The notes under the pieces are model-generated. The model saw nothing but the letters and a program-made list of their open reading frames with translations, had not been told where the DNA came from and ran no database searches. Position numbers and translations under genes: made by a program. Of a DNA stretch of 64,000 bases, positions 19,152 to 27,349 are shown in pieces. Source of the stretch: Myxococcales bacterium (GTDB lineage Bacteria; Myxococcota_A; Polyangia; Palsa-1104; JAEUJZ01); the NCBI GenBank assembly GCA_016794365.1, contig JAEUKB010000021.1, forward strand, positions 1-64,000, in the 5' to 3' direction. Position 1 is the first letter of the stretch; the number at the start of each line of letters is the position of its first letter.

Positions 19152-20513
19152 ATGAGCCACCAAGAGCACGGCACTGTTGTAGTGGGCGCGGACGGAAAGA
19201 AGCACCTTCAGGTCTTGCAGAACTTGGACTCGGCCACCGTGCGCCAGCTGCATCGTGAGTACATGATGCCGTCCACGTTTCACTACTATCCAGAGTCGCT
19301 GGTGCTTCAGCGTGGCGATGGCATGTTCCTGTTTGATGCGGAAGGACAGAAGTATCTGGACTTCTTTGGCGGCATCCTGACCGTCAGCCTGGGCCACTGT
19401 CATCCCGAGGTGATTGGCGCGGTACGAGAGCAGCTCGGGACGCTGGGACATACCTCGACGCTGTATCAAAACGAATGGATTGTTCGGCTGGCGCAGAAGA
19501 TGGCCGAGATCACGCCGGGCAACATGCAGCAGTCGTTCTTTTCCAACTCGGGAAGCGAAGCCGACGAGATGGCGGTGCTGCTGGCCAAGCTGCATACCGG
19601 CAGACAGGAAATCGTGGCGCTGCGGCACAGCTATTCGGGGCGCGGTATGTACGCGATCAGCGCGATGGGTCACGCATCGTGGCGACCGATTGCGCCGGTG
19701 ATGCCGGGAATCAGCCTGATGCCCGCGCCGTACTGTTATCGCTGTCCGTTTGGCCAGACCTATCCTTCCTGTGACATTCGCTGTGCGGACGACGTAAAGG
19801 AAGTGCTGGCGACGACCACGACCGGACAGCCTGCGGCGTTTATTGCAGAGCCGATCTTGGGGGTCGGGGGCTTTATCACGCCGCCGAAGGAGTACTTCCA
19901 GAAAGTGCTGGAGCCGATTCGCAAAGCGGGCGCGCTGTTCATCTGTGATGAAGTGCAGACTGGCTTTGGCCGCACCGGAACGTACTGGAACGGAATCGAG
20001 CACTTTGGGGTGCAGCCGGACATCATGACGTTTGCCAAAGGCATTGCTTCGGGCATGCCGATGGCGGCAACGATCACCAGCAAGGAAATCGCAGCGTCGT
20101 TTAAGGGACTGACGATCTCGACGTACGGCGGCAATCCGATCTCTTCGGTGGCGGCGCTGGCCACGATTCATGTCATGCAGCGGGAAGACATTCCACAGCG
20201 CGCGGCTCGGCTTGGGAATCGGCTGCGCCAGGGGCTGTTGGCGCTGCAAGAGAAGTTTCCGATCATCGGCGACGTTCGCGGCATGGGCCTGATGCAAGGC
20301 ATCGAGCTGGTCGAAGATCGCAAGACCAAGGAACCATCGGCCAAGCGCGCGAACCAAATGATTGAAGTGCTGCGCAGGCGTCACTTCTTGATTGGCAAGG
20401 GCGGTCTGTATGGCAACACGCTGCGGATTGCTCCACCGATGCTGGTGACTGAGTCGCAGATCGACGAAGCGCTGGCCCATCTGGATGCCGGTCTGTCGGA
20501 AGTCTCTGTCTGA
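19152..20513 (+). CDS. Class III aminotransferase (AGXT2-like)
   Basis: 453 residues, preceded by AAGGAGAAG. PLP-enzyme features include FFSNSGSEADEMA, HSYSGRG, ICDEVQTGFGRTG and the Schiff-base lysine Lys296 in TFAKGIASGMP. The family transfers amino groups from omega-amino acids such as beta-alanine or 3-aminoisobutyrate to pyruvate or glyoxylate. A CYRCPFGQTYPSCDIRC stretch is a Cys-rich insert seen in some AGXT2-like enzymes. The next gene is an NCS1 nucleobase permease, so a role in reductive pyrimidine or hydantoin breakdown is the likely context (inference). Confidence 0.88.
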   Translation: MSHQEHGTVVVGADGKKHLQVLQNLDSATVRQLHREYMMPSTFHYYPESLVLQRGDGMFLFDAEGQKYLDFFGGILTVSLGHCHPEVIGAVREQLGTLGHTSTLYQNEWIVRLAQKMAEITPGNMQQSFFSNSGSEADEMAVLLAKLHTGRQEIVALRHSYSGRGMYAISAMGHASWRPIAPVMPGISLMPAPYCYRCPFGQTYPSCDIRCADDVKEVLATTTTGQPAAFIAEPILGVGGFITPPKEYFQKVLEPIRKAGALFICDEVQTGFGRTGTYWNGIEHFGVQPDIMTFAKGIASGMPMAATITSKEIAASFKGLTISTYGGNPISSVAALATIHVMQREDIPQRAARLGNRLRQGLLALQEKFPIIGDVRGMGLMQGIELVEDRKTKEPSAKRANQMIEVLRRRHFLIGKGGLYGNTLRIAPPMLVTESQIDEALAHLDAGLSEVSV

Positions 20514-20535
20514 TCGTTGCGCAAGGAGTCGGACC

Positions 20536-21990
20536 ATGGCCGAGATCCACCATCCCGATGGACGCATCGAGCTTGATGAGGAAAACCTCCGGGCGCTGAC
20601 CGATAGTCCGCTGTACAACCCCGACCTGGCACCGGTTCCGATCGCGGAGCGGCAGTGGACGACCTACAACTTTGCGGCGCTGTGGATCTCGATGGCGCAC
20701 TGCATTCCTACGTACATGCTGGCGTCGGGTCTGATCGATGCCGGGATGTCGTGGGGGCAAGCGCTGTTTACGATCCTGCTGGGCAACGTGATTGTCCTTG
20801 TTCCGATCTTGCTAAACAGTCATCCCGGGACGCGCTACGGCATTCCGTTTCCGGTGCTGCTGCGTGCCAGCTACGGGTCGTATGGGGCAAACCTTCCGGC
20901 CCTGATGCGCGCGCTGGTGGCGTGCGGCTGGTTCGGGATCAATGCCTGGATTGGCGGATCGGTGCTGCACACGTTCTTCGGATCGCTGAGCAGTGGCTGG
21001 CCGCACCTGCTGGGGAGCGCTCCGATTGGGGGCTATCTGCCGACGCAGTGGCTGTCGTTCCTGCTGTTTTGGGGACTGAACATCTTTGTGATCTTCCGAG
21101 GCATGGATCTGGTGCGGAAGCTGGAAAACTTCGCGGCACCTTTTGTGCTGGTGATGGCGGGCGTGCTGCTGGTGTGGGCGGTGAAGAAGGCCAACGGGCT
21201 CGGGCCGATCATCGATCGTCCGGCGACGCTCAGCAGTGGGCAGTTCTGGAAGGTGTTCCCGGTGGCGCTGACCGGCATGGTGGGCTTTTGGGCCACGCTG
21301 TCGCTGAACATGCCGGACTTTACCCGCTACGGGAAGTCGCAGCGCGCGCAGATGATCGGGCAGACGGTGGCGCTGCCAACGACGATGTTTGGCTTTTCGG
21401 CGATGGCGGTGATCATCACGTCGGCGACCTCGGTGGTGTTTGGCAAAGCCATCTGGAAGCCAGAGCTTCTGATCGCCGAGCTACAAGATCCGCTGTGGGT
21501 CGGTCTGTCTGCGCTGACGCTGGTGATTGCGACGCTGGCCGTGAACATTGCGGCAAACGTGGTATCGCCCGCCAACGACTTTGCCAACGCGTGGCCCAAA
21601 CACATCGACTTCCGGCGCGGTGCGCTCATCACGGGCATTGTCGGGATCTTGTGCATGCCGTGGAAGCTGACCGAGGACTCGCATGCGTACCTGGTCGGCT
21701 GGCTGGTGCTGTATTCGGGCGGGCTCGGGGCGATAGCCGCAATCATGGTGCTGGACTACTGGGTGATTCGGAACAAGAACCTGAAGCTGTTCGATCTGTA
21801 CGTTCCCGATGGCTGCTATCGCTATCGGCACGGCTGGAATCCGGCAGCGGTGGCGGCAACGGTGGTGGGCTGTGGGCTCGCGTGGGGAGGCCTTTTGTTT
21901 CCCTCACTCAAAGGGCTGTATGACTTTGCGTGGTTTGTGGGCTTTGCGGGGGCGGGCATCGTCTACTACGCGCTGATGCGTCGCGCGTAA
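20536..21990 (+). CDS. NCS1-family nucleobase/hydantoin permease
   Basis: 484 residues from ATG 20536, with AAGGAG before it; an earlier in-frame start overlaps the aminotransferase. About 12 hydrophobic helices match the Mhp1/PucI fold. Signatures include YNFAALWISMAHCIPTYMLA, ACGWFGINAWIGG (the substrate-binding Trp region), GFWATLSLNMPDFTRY and NVVSPANDFANAWP. It imports uracil, allantoin or hydantoin with sodium or protons across the inner membrane. It is probably co-transcribed with the aminotransferase 22 bases upstream. Confidence 0.9.
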   Translation: MAEIHHPDGRIELDEENLRALTDSPLYNPDLAPVPIAERQWTTYNFAALWISMAHCIPTYMLASGLIDAGMSWGQALFTILLGNVIVLVPILLNSHPGTRYGIPFPVLLRASYGSYGANLPALMRALVACGWFGINAWIGGSVLHTFFGSLSSGWPHLLGSAPIGGYLPTQWLSFLLFWGLNIFVIFRGMDLVRKLENFAAPFVLVMAGVLLVWAVKKANGLGPIIDRPATLSSGQFWKVFPVALTGMVGFWATLSLNMPDFTRYGKSQRAQMIGQTVALPTTMFGFSAMAVIITSATSVVFGKAIWKPELLIAELQDPLWVGLSALTLVIATLAVNIAANVVSPANDFANAWPKHIDFRRGALITGIVGILCMPWKLTEDSHAYLVGWLVLYSGGLGAIAAIMVLDYWVIRNKNLKLFDLYVPDGCYRYRHGWNPAAVAATVVGCGLAWGGLLFPSLKGLYDFAWFVGFAGAGIVYYALMRRA

Positions 21991-22071
21991 GCTGCGCCGC
22001 TTGGTCGGTAAGGGTCAATACGAAGGTAGGCAAGGGCCGACAAGTCGTGGTATAGGCTGGGCGGCCTTTTT

Positions 22072-22145
22072 GACTGCGTAGCTCAGTTGGATAGAGCAAC
22101 TGTTTCCTAAACAGTAGGTCGCGCGTTCGAACCGCGCCGCGGTCA
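22072..22145 (+). tRNA. tRNA-Arg (anticodon CCU)
   Basis: The cloverleaf folds as follows: acceptor GACTGCG pairs with CGCGGTC (one G-U), D arm GCTCAGTTGGATAGAGC, anticodon stem ACTGT/ACAGT with loop TTCCTAA, and T arm GCGCGTTCGAACCGCGC. The anticodon CCT reads AGG. The 3' CCA is not encoded (ACCG follows the acceptor). No attachment-site duplication was seen downstream, so there is no sign of an integrated element at this tRNA. Confidence 0.95.
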
Positions 22146-22263
22146 CCGAGGGGGGACTCGGGATTTTCGCTCCGGCGGGCTGGGGCTGCTGGTAAAATCA
22201 CCCGGCAGCTCTGTGCGGTGGGGGATTCACCTGCACGGGGCGTTACTTGAGAGGATCGTCATC

Positions 22264-23241
22264 GTGAACATCTTGCGCTGTGAACACTGTGCCAGCACCG
22301 ATCTGACGCGACTGTCCGAAGGGGAGTATCGCTGCAACCACTGCAAGGCCAGCTTGCACATCTCGGCACCTTCGGAAAAGCCGGTGCGCGCTGCGGGTCA
22401 GCGTCCGGTCCCTGCGTCGCCAAGCTCGGCCAAGAGCATCGCGAAGGTGGTGCTGCTGATTGGTGGCGTGGTGGCGCTGATTGCCCTGCGGGTCAAGCTG
22501 GCGGAGCAGCGTCGGCAAGCGGCTCGGTCGCGGATGATTCAGCGGAGCGTGGCATCCAGCCTGGAAAAGCACTTTGGGCGCAGCCCTGGGACCAGCTCGG
22601 GACCGCTGCCGAGCGCATCGCCACCACAGGAGTTTGGTGGACAAGCGGTGGAAGCGCCCAAGGTGGTTCGCGGCACGTTCGAGGGCGCGGTGGAGCTGCC
22701 GGATCGGGTGGGCAACCTGTACATCGTCGGCTTGGTGAAGAACACCGGGGAAGCGCCGCTCGATCATCCTCGGGTGGAAGCAACGCTGTGGGATGCGCAG
22801 CACCACAAGCTGGCGGTGGGGATGGGCTTTGCGTCCAGCATGAACCTTTTGCCTGGCGAGGAGTTCCCGGTGAAGCTCCTTGTGTCGCATGCGCCAAAGT
22901 ACGAGTCGATCAGCTATCAGTTTACGCCCAAGGCGATGACGTACGGCTCGCCGCAGCGCTTTGAGCTTTCGGTCGAGGAGCCGAAGCTGGTGCCGACTTC
23001 CCTGGGCGGCTACAACCTAAGCGGCAGGCTGCGCAACAAGAGCCAGTCCGCCGTGCAGCATGTTCGCGTCGTGGCGCTGCTGTATGGGGCCGACAAAAAG
23101 ATCGTGGGCATGCAAGACGGCATCCTTCCGCAGCAGACGCTGACCGCCGGGGACGAGTGTCCGTTTACGGTGCATGTCTTTTCGGTGGCCGCAGTGCCCA
23201 AGAGCTTCCGGGTGTACACCTCTGCGATGGCTGCTCGCTGA
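22264..23241 (+). CDS. Zinc-ribbon, single-TM protein with FxLYD-like domains
   Basis: 325 residues from GTG 22264. The N-terminus has a four-Cys zinc ribbon (LRCEHC ... YRCNHCKAS). A helix at ~63-78 (VVLLIGGVVALIALRV) anchors the protein. Two beta-sandwich segments follow, each with the N(T/K)(G/S)...V...L(W/L) pattern of FxLYD/DUF3426 domains: GLVKNTGEAPLDHPRVEATLWDAQ and GRLRNKSQSAVQHVRVVALLYGA. The role is unknown; such proteins often sit in the envelope near signalling genes. The downstream gap of about 136 bases holds no gene. Confidence 0.65.
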   Translation: MNILRCEHCASTDLTRLSEGEYRCNHCKASLHISAPSEKPVRAAGQRPVPASPSSAKSIAKVVLLIGGVVALIALRVKLAEQRRQAARSRMIQRSVASSLEKHFGRSPGTSSGPLPSASPPQEFGGQAVEAPKVVRGTFEGAVELPDRVGNLYIVGLVKNTGEAPLDHPRVEATLWDAQHHKLAVGMGFASSMNLLPGEEFPVKLLVSHAPKYESISYQFTPKAMTYGSPQRFELSVEEPKLVPTSLGGYNLSGRLRNKSQSAVQHVRVVALLYGADKKIVGMQDGILPQQTLTAGDECPFTVHVFSVAAVPKSFRVYTSAMAAR

Positions 23242-23377
23242 CTTTTCACGCGGGCCGAGCCCAGTCACCACGTCCACGCCCGAAAAAACAGAGCGATTTC
23301 TACAAGCTGGCAATCTGACTGTTGTCGCCTGGGCGGGACGCCTATTCTCGTGAGTGGGCAGCCCGAGTGCGGGGCAG

Positions 23378-24604
23378 ATGAGCCCAAGCTGGGGGACTTC
23401 GTTGCTTCATGAAGATCTGGCCGAGATGCAGTCGCTCGTGATGGCGGCGCGCTCGACGCAGGATGTCTTTCCGTCGCTCCTTCTGCGGGAGCTTGGCGTC
23501 GATGAGCGGCTGATTCTGCTGGAAGAAGAGTACGTGGTGCTGGTGCGGCGACTGCGGCCCGAGCGGTTTGGTTCCAACAGCTTGGCGCAAAACAGCGCCC
23601 GGCACCTGCTGAGCAAGCTGTACGACTGGCATCAGCGGGCGGTGCGCGAGCTAGAGAGTCAGCGCCTCACGAGCGAGCCAAGCGACCGAGAGCCGACGCC
23701 AGCGCCTGCTGCGGCTGTGCGTCCGCCGACTCGGCTGCGTAGTGTGCCGACGCCCGCGCCGACTTCCGAGGTGGACTTTACGGTGACCACTCCGTCGGGG
23801 AGCTATCGGGTGCAGCGCATCATGGCGCAGGGAGATCTGGCGATGCTCTATCGCGGCGTCGGGATCCAAGGTCCGCACGAAGGACAGCCGGTGACGGTCA
23901 AGGTGGCGATGCAGCGCGAAGACAACGACTTCTTGATGGAAGAAGCGCGGATCGTACGGACGCTGCAAGGCTGTGACGGACCGCAGCGCAAGCACCTGCC
24001 GATTCTGCTCGATCAGTTTATGGCCCCAACGGGGCAAGCGGGCAGCATCTTTGCGTACCTGGATGGCTACGACTTGGACACGGTGCGAGAGCGCTATCCG
24101 TCCGGGCTCAATGCCGAGCATGTGGCGTGGGTGCTGGCGCGCTCGCTGTCGGCGCTGGGCTTTGCGCATCAGCAAGGAATCATTCACGCCAACATCGAGC
24201 CCGCGCACCTGCTGTTGCGACCTGCGGACCACAACGTCTTTTTGATCGACTGGACGTATTCGGTGGTGGCGCCGGAAAAGACGGGGCAGGGCTTTCGCGC
24301 GCACAACCCGGACTTCAGTCCGCCCGAAGTGATGGCGCGGAAGCTGCCGCTGCCTTCGTCAGATCTGTACTCGCTGGGCAAGACGATGGTCTATCTGCTC
24401 GGGGGTGATGTGCGGCTGGGGACGATTCCGCCGCAGGTCGATGAGCGCTTTGCGCGCTTTGTGCAGTTTCTGACTCGCGACAGTCCTCGGCAGCGTGCGC
24501 AAGATGCGTGGGAGACAGCAGCGCAGCTAGAGTCGCTACGCACCGAGGTGTTTGGACCTTCTCGCTTTCTACCGCTGGATATGGATGAGCCGTCCGGGCT
24601 GTGA
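23378..24604 (+). CDS. Kinase-fold pseudokinase with N-terminal helical domain
   Basis: 408 residues from ATG 23378; an in-frame GTG at 23354 is possible. After a helical N-terminal domain (~20-80, LGVDERLILLEEEYVVLVRRL) and a Pro-rich linker comes a Ser/Thr-kinase fold. VKVAMQ keeps the beta-3 Lys. The catalytic loop reads HANIEPAHLLL (270-280) instead of HRDxKxxN, and the metal-binding motif is DWT (Asp291) instead of DFG; the APE-like segment is FSPPEVMARK. Loss of the catalytic Asp argues against phosphotransfer, so a ligand-binding or scaffold role is more likely. A truncated VWA gene starts 38 bases downstream on the same strand. Confidence 0.75.
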   Translation: MSPSWGTSLLHEDLAEMQSLVMAARSTQDVFPSLLLRELGVDERLILLEEEYVVLVRRLRPERFGSNSLAQNSARHLLSKLYDWHQRAVRELESQRLTSEPSDREPTPAPAAAVRPPTRLRSVPTPAPTSEVDFTVTTPSGSYRVQRIMAQGDLAMLYRGVGIQGPHEGQPVTVKVAMQREDNDFLMEEARIVRTLQGCDGPQRKHLPILLDQFMAPTGQAGSIFAYLDGYDLDTVRERYPSGLNAEHVAWVLARSLSALGFAHQQGIIHANIEPAHLLLRPADHNVFLIDWTYSVVAPEKTGQGFRAHNPDFSPPEVMARKLPLPSSDLYSLGKTMVYLLGGDVRLGTIPPQVDERFARFVQFLTRDSPRQRAQDAWETAAQLESLRTEVFGPSRFLPLDMDEPSGL

Positions 24605-24642
24605 CGACGGGTCTGCCTGGCGCTTGGACACGGAGGACTTCT

Positions 24643-24975
24643 ATGGGTGGTGGGTTTTACGATGAAGACATTGCGCTGGATGCCAGAGCCAATCAGCGCG
24701 ATGTGTTTACGTATCGTGGCTATGGCTCAGCCGCAGAAGCATCGGCGCGTCGCGGTGTTCATCCGCAGCTCGATCCAAACGGCAAGATTCGAGAATGCAA
24801 AAACGATACGCCGATCGTGGTCGCGATGGATGTGACGCGCTCTCGCGGCAACGACACCCGCATCATGTATGACAAGCTGCCGAGGATGCGGAAAAGCGCA
24901 GCGAGCGCGCGGGGTTGTGCCATCGGTGGGTGGGCTGCGTGCGGGGCTGCGATCCGGTGTTTCGTCGAGCCGTAG
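24643..24975 (+). pseudogene. Truncated VWA-family gene
   Basis: The first ~80 residues from ATG 24643 (MGGGFYDEDIALDARANQRD ... KNDTPIVVAMDVTRSRGNDT) match the N-terminus and MIDAS strand of a VWA-containing protein family that normally continues for several hundred residues. After YDKLPRM the match stops at about 24888 and the translation becomes Arg/Ala-rich until a stop at 24975. No continuation was found in the other frames. An 11-bp tandem array and an opposite-strand gene follow, so the 3' part was probably deleted or replaced. Confidence 0.6.
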
Positions 24976-25033
24976 CGCGTACTTGTGGGGACCACCAAAG
25001 GACCACGGAGCGCGGAACCAGCAGCTCCCAAAC

Positions 25034-25132
25034 GGAGTCTGAAAGGAGTCTGTACGGAGTGCGAAAGGAGTGCGAAAGGAGTGCGAAAGGAGTGCGAAAG
25101 GAGTGCGAAAGGAGTCTGTACGGAGTCCCAAC
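25034..25132 (+). repeat. 11-bp tandem array, nine units
   Basis: Nine units of 11 bp start at 25034. The five central units are identical (GGAGTGCGAAA); flanking units vary as GGAGTCTGAAA, GGAGTCTGTAC and GGAGTCCCAAC. The array sits between the truncated VWA gene and a convergent nuclease gene. Every unit begins with GGAGT, a core also seen in other arrays in this window. Confidence 0.95.
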
Positions 25133-25165
25133 GGTTGGGATGCGGTGTGTGGACGTAGGATGGGA

Positions 25166-25810
25166 TCAGGCGCTGGACTCGCTGGCTGCTTGGGGGCTGC
25201 GTTCCTGCTGGTTGTGAAAGGCGGCGAGCCGTCGCAGAAAGGCTTGATAGGAAGCGTCCAGCGAGCGGGTCTCAAAGACCTGGGCGGGGCGATCGCAGAG
25301 CGCAACCACAACGAAGCTGCGCCTGATGGTGATTCCATACCGGGACGCAACGGCAGCGCGATACGCCGCGACTTGTAGGTGATCATCGCCGACCCACGCT
25401 GCGGCTCTGGGGGCGCGCGCGGTCTTCCAGTCAATGACGCTGAGTACACCATCGACCGCTGCGACACAGTCCACTCGGCCTGCAAAGCCGGACTCGTGCC
25501 AGACTGCGCCTTCCAGGAGCGCTACGCTGTCCATCCGACGAAGAAAGCCGCGTACGGACACAAAGAACGACGACGCGTCAGGCGGTTCGCGCTGCGTCAG
25601 GAGATACCGTTCGATCTCTTGATGCACAGCGGTTCCTCGCGCTCTGGCCTGCTTGTCTTGGACGGACTCGACGACATCACGCGGAGCCAGCTCGTGGCGT
25701 GTGGCGCGTAGGACGGTGGTGACGCTGGGGAGCCGACCGATGGGCGTCAGATAGTGGCGTGCTCCCGTCGCAGATTCGTCCGTTTCTAGGGACAGTGGCT
25801 GTAGCTTCAT
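25166..25810 (-). CDS. RecB/Cas4-like PD-(D/E)XK nuclease
   Basis: 214 residues from ATG 25810. The nuclease core is complete: RLPSVTTVL, a helix with RGTAVHQEIERYL, GRVDCVAAVDGVLSVIDWKT (Asp and the D-x-K catalytic strand) and QVAAYRAAV. This is the PD-(D/E)XK arrangement of MGME1/RecB-type exonucleases. There is no Cys cluster, so it is not an iron-sulfur Cas4, and no cas genes lie nearby. It probably trims single-stranded DNA ends. It is followed by map-type genes upstream on the same strand, 89 bases away. Confidence 0.8.
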   Translation of the reverse strand: MKLQPLSLETDESATGARHYLTPIGRLPSVTTVLRATRHELAPRDVVESVQDKQARARGTAVHQEIERYLLTQREPPDASSFFVSVRGFLRRMDSVALLEGAVWHESGFAGRVDCVAAVDGVLSVIDWKTARAPRAAAWVGDDHLQVAAYRAAVASRYGITIRRSFVVVALCDRPAQVFETRSLDASYQAFLRRLAAFHNQQERSPQAASESSA

Positions 25811-25899
25811 GGCGCAAGCGTCGGGAGTCTGATGCGCCCGGCGTCTGGACGACGTAGCATGTCTGCACGCTTGATGGAGCGCCCAGCGCAGACTTGGCG

Positions 25900-26655
25900 C
25901 TAGGAAAGACGGGTCATGATCTCGGCTCCGTCGCGGGTGACGACGATGGTGTGTTCCCACTGGGCGCTGAGGCTGCCGTCCGCCGTGACGATCGTCCAGC
26001 CGTCATCGAGCTGGCGAATGGCTGCCTGGCCCAAGTTGATCATGGGCTCGATGGTCAGCGCCATGCCTGTCTTGAGTCGCAGGCCCGAGCCGCGCTTGCC
26101 GGTGTGAGAGACGTGCGGATCCATGTGCATGTGGCGTCCGATGCCGTGTCCTCCGATCTCTGTGACGACGCTGACGCCTTCTTGGCGGGCAAGCTCTTCG
26201 ATGGCTGCGCCGATGTCGCCCAGGCGTACACCGTCCCGAATGACGGCGATTCCGACATCGCGACAGCGCCGAGCGATATCAACAATGCGCTGGGCGTCGG
26301 GGCTGACTTCGCCGATGCAGAACATGGCGCTGGTGTCGCCGTGGAAGCCGTCTACGCGGGTGGTGACATCAATGTTGATGATGTCGCCTGCTTCGAGTCG
26401 CTCGTACGGGCTGGGGATGCCGTGGCAGACGACGCTGTTGCGACTGGTGCAGACGGCGGCCGGGAAGCCCTGATAGCCGAGCTGGCTGGGGCGGCCTCCT
26501 TGGCGGGCGGTGTCGTCGCGTACCAGCTTGTCGATGTCCGCTGTGGTCATGCCCGCCCGAAGCTGCGAGCCCACGTACGCCAGCGTCTGGGCTGCCACCC
26601 GTCCTGCTCGTCGCATTCGCTCAATCTGGGCCGGGCTCAGGATTTCGATTGCCAT
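25900..26655 (-). CDS. map: Type I methionine aminopeptidase
   Basis: 251 residues from ATG 26655; a much longer open frame upstream is a shadow of the divergent LysR remnant. The five metal ligands are present: Asp96, Asp107, His170, Glu203 and Glu234 (INIDVTTRVDGFHGDTS, GGHGIG, TIEPM, QWEHT). It removes the N-terminal Met of new proteins in the cytoplasm. The length equals that of the E. coli enzyme class. It may be one of several copies, since no ribosomal-protein genes accompany it. Confidence 0.95.
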   Translation of the reverse strand: MAIEILSPAQIERMRRAGRVAAQTLAYVGSQLRAGMTTADIDKLVRDDTARQGGRPSQLGYQGFPAAVCTSRNSVVCHGIPSPYERLEAGDIINIDVTTRVDGFHGDTSAMFCIGEVSPDAQRIVDIARRCRDVGIAVIRDGVRLGDIGAAIEELARQEGVSVVTEIGGHGIGRHMHMDPHVSHTGKRGSGLRLKTGMALTIEPMINLGQAAIRQLDDGWTIVTADGSLSAQWEHTIVVTRDGAEIMTRLS

Positions 26656-26763
26656 CTGTGCATCGTGCCGTGCGTCCGTTTGGACGATCCAATACCGATT
26701 TGATCTGGCTGCTTGGCGGGCTGCGACTTGACCTGCTGCGCGACGCTCGGCACGATCACAGAC

Positions 26764-27093
26764 GTGAGCTTGTCCCAGATCCGCTATTTCGTCGCAGTCG
26801 CCGAGGAAGGCAACGTCGGACGCGCCGCGCTGCGACTTCATGTTGCACAGCCGCCGCTCAGTCGGCAGATCCGCGCGCTGGAAGACGAAATCGGTACGCA
26901 GCTCTTTGCGCGAACGCCGCGCGGAATGACGCTGCTGCCGTCGGGACAAGTCTTTCTGGAACACGCCCGCGCGATCCTGGCGGCGCTCGACCACGCGGTG
27001 GTGGCCACGCGCGCGCAGACGGATCCAGCTGTGGATGTGCGCGCACTCTCTCCGCGTGCAGTGCCAAGACCAGCCAGGAATCGAATACGTTAG
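26764..27093 (+). pseudogene. Truncated LysR-type regulator
   Basis: From GTG 26764 the translation opens with a complete LysR HTH and dimerisation helix ([49 protein letters not shown]) over about 90 residues. It then leaves the family and stops at 27093, without the effector-binding domain that normally follows for ~200 residues. The next 200 bases hold no continuation. It is divergent from map. It is probably a decayed gene, although a short HTH-only protein cannot be excluded. Confidence 0.6.
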
Positions 27094-27349
27094 CGAAGCG
27101 TGCGGCTGTCCTTGTATCTGGCTGCGCGAGTCCTTGGTTCGCTTACTGCGCGTCGCTGGGAACGGAACGCACGGCACCTGCGATCAGCGATTTCGCTTGA
27201 AGAACAGAGCAGGCTGGACTGCATGGGGGACTGTGGTCTGTTGAGCCAATCGACATCAGCTCTCGCTTTTATCTACACCCATCTGTTTCTGGACAGTCGC
27301 AACCTTGACTGTACCTGTGTCTGTTTCTTCTGCATGGGATGGGATAGTC

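Noticed and set aside
20655..21923. 422-residue open frame within the permease gene
   Set aside because: It is another frame of the NCS1 gene; the translation lacks hydrophobic helices or motifs.
22072..22145. tRNA-Arg as an integration site
   Set aside because: No duplicated tRNA 3' end, integrase or mobility gene was seen within several kb.
25034..25132. CRISPR array
   Set aside because: The 11-bp units abut without spacers and no cas gene is near; the Cas4-like fold at 25166 lacks the Cys cluster.
26656..27177. N-terminal extension of methionine aminopeptidase
   Set aside because: The extension is antisense to the LysR remnant; the family start MAIEILSPAQIERMRRAG fits ATG 26655.
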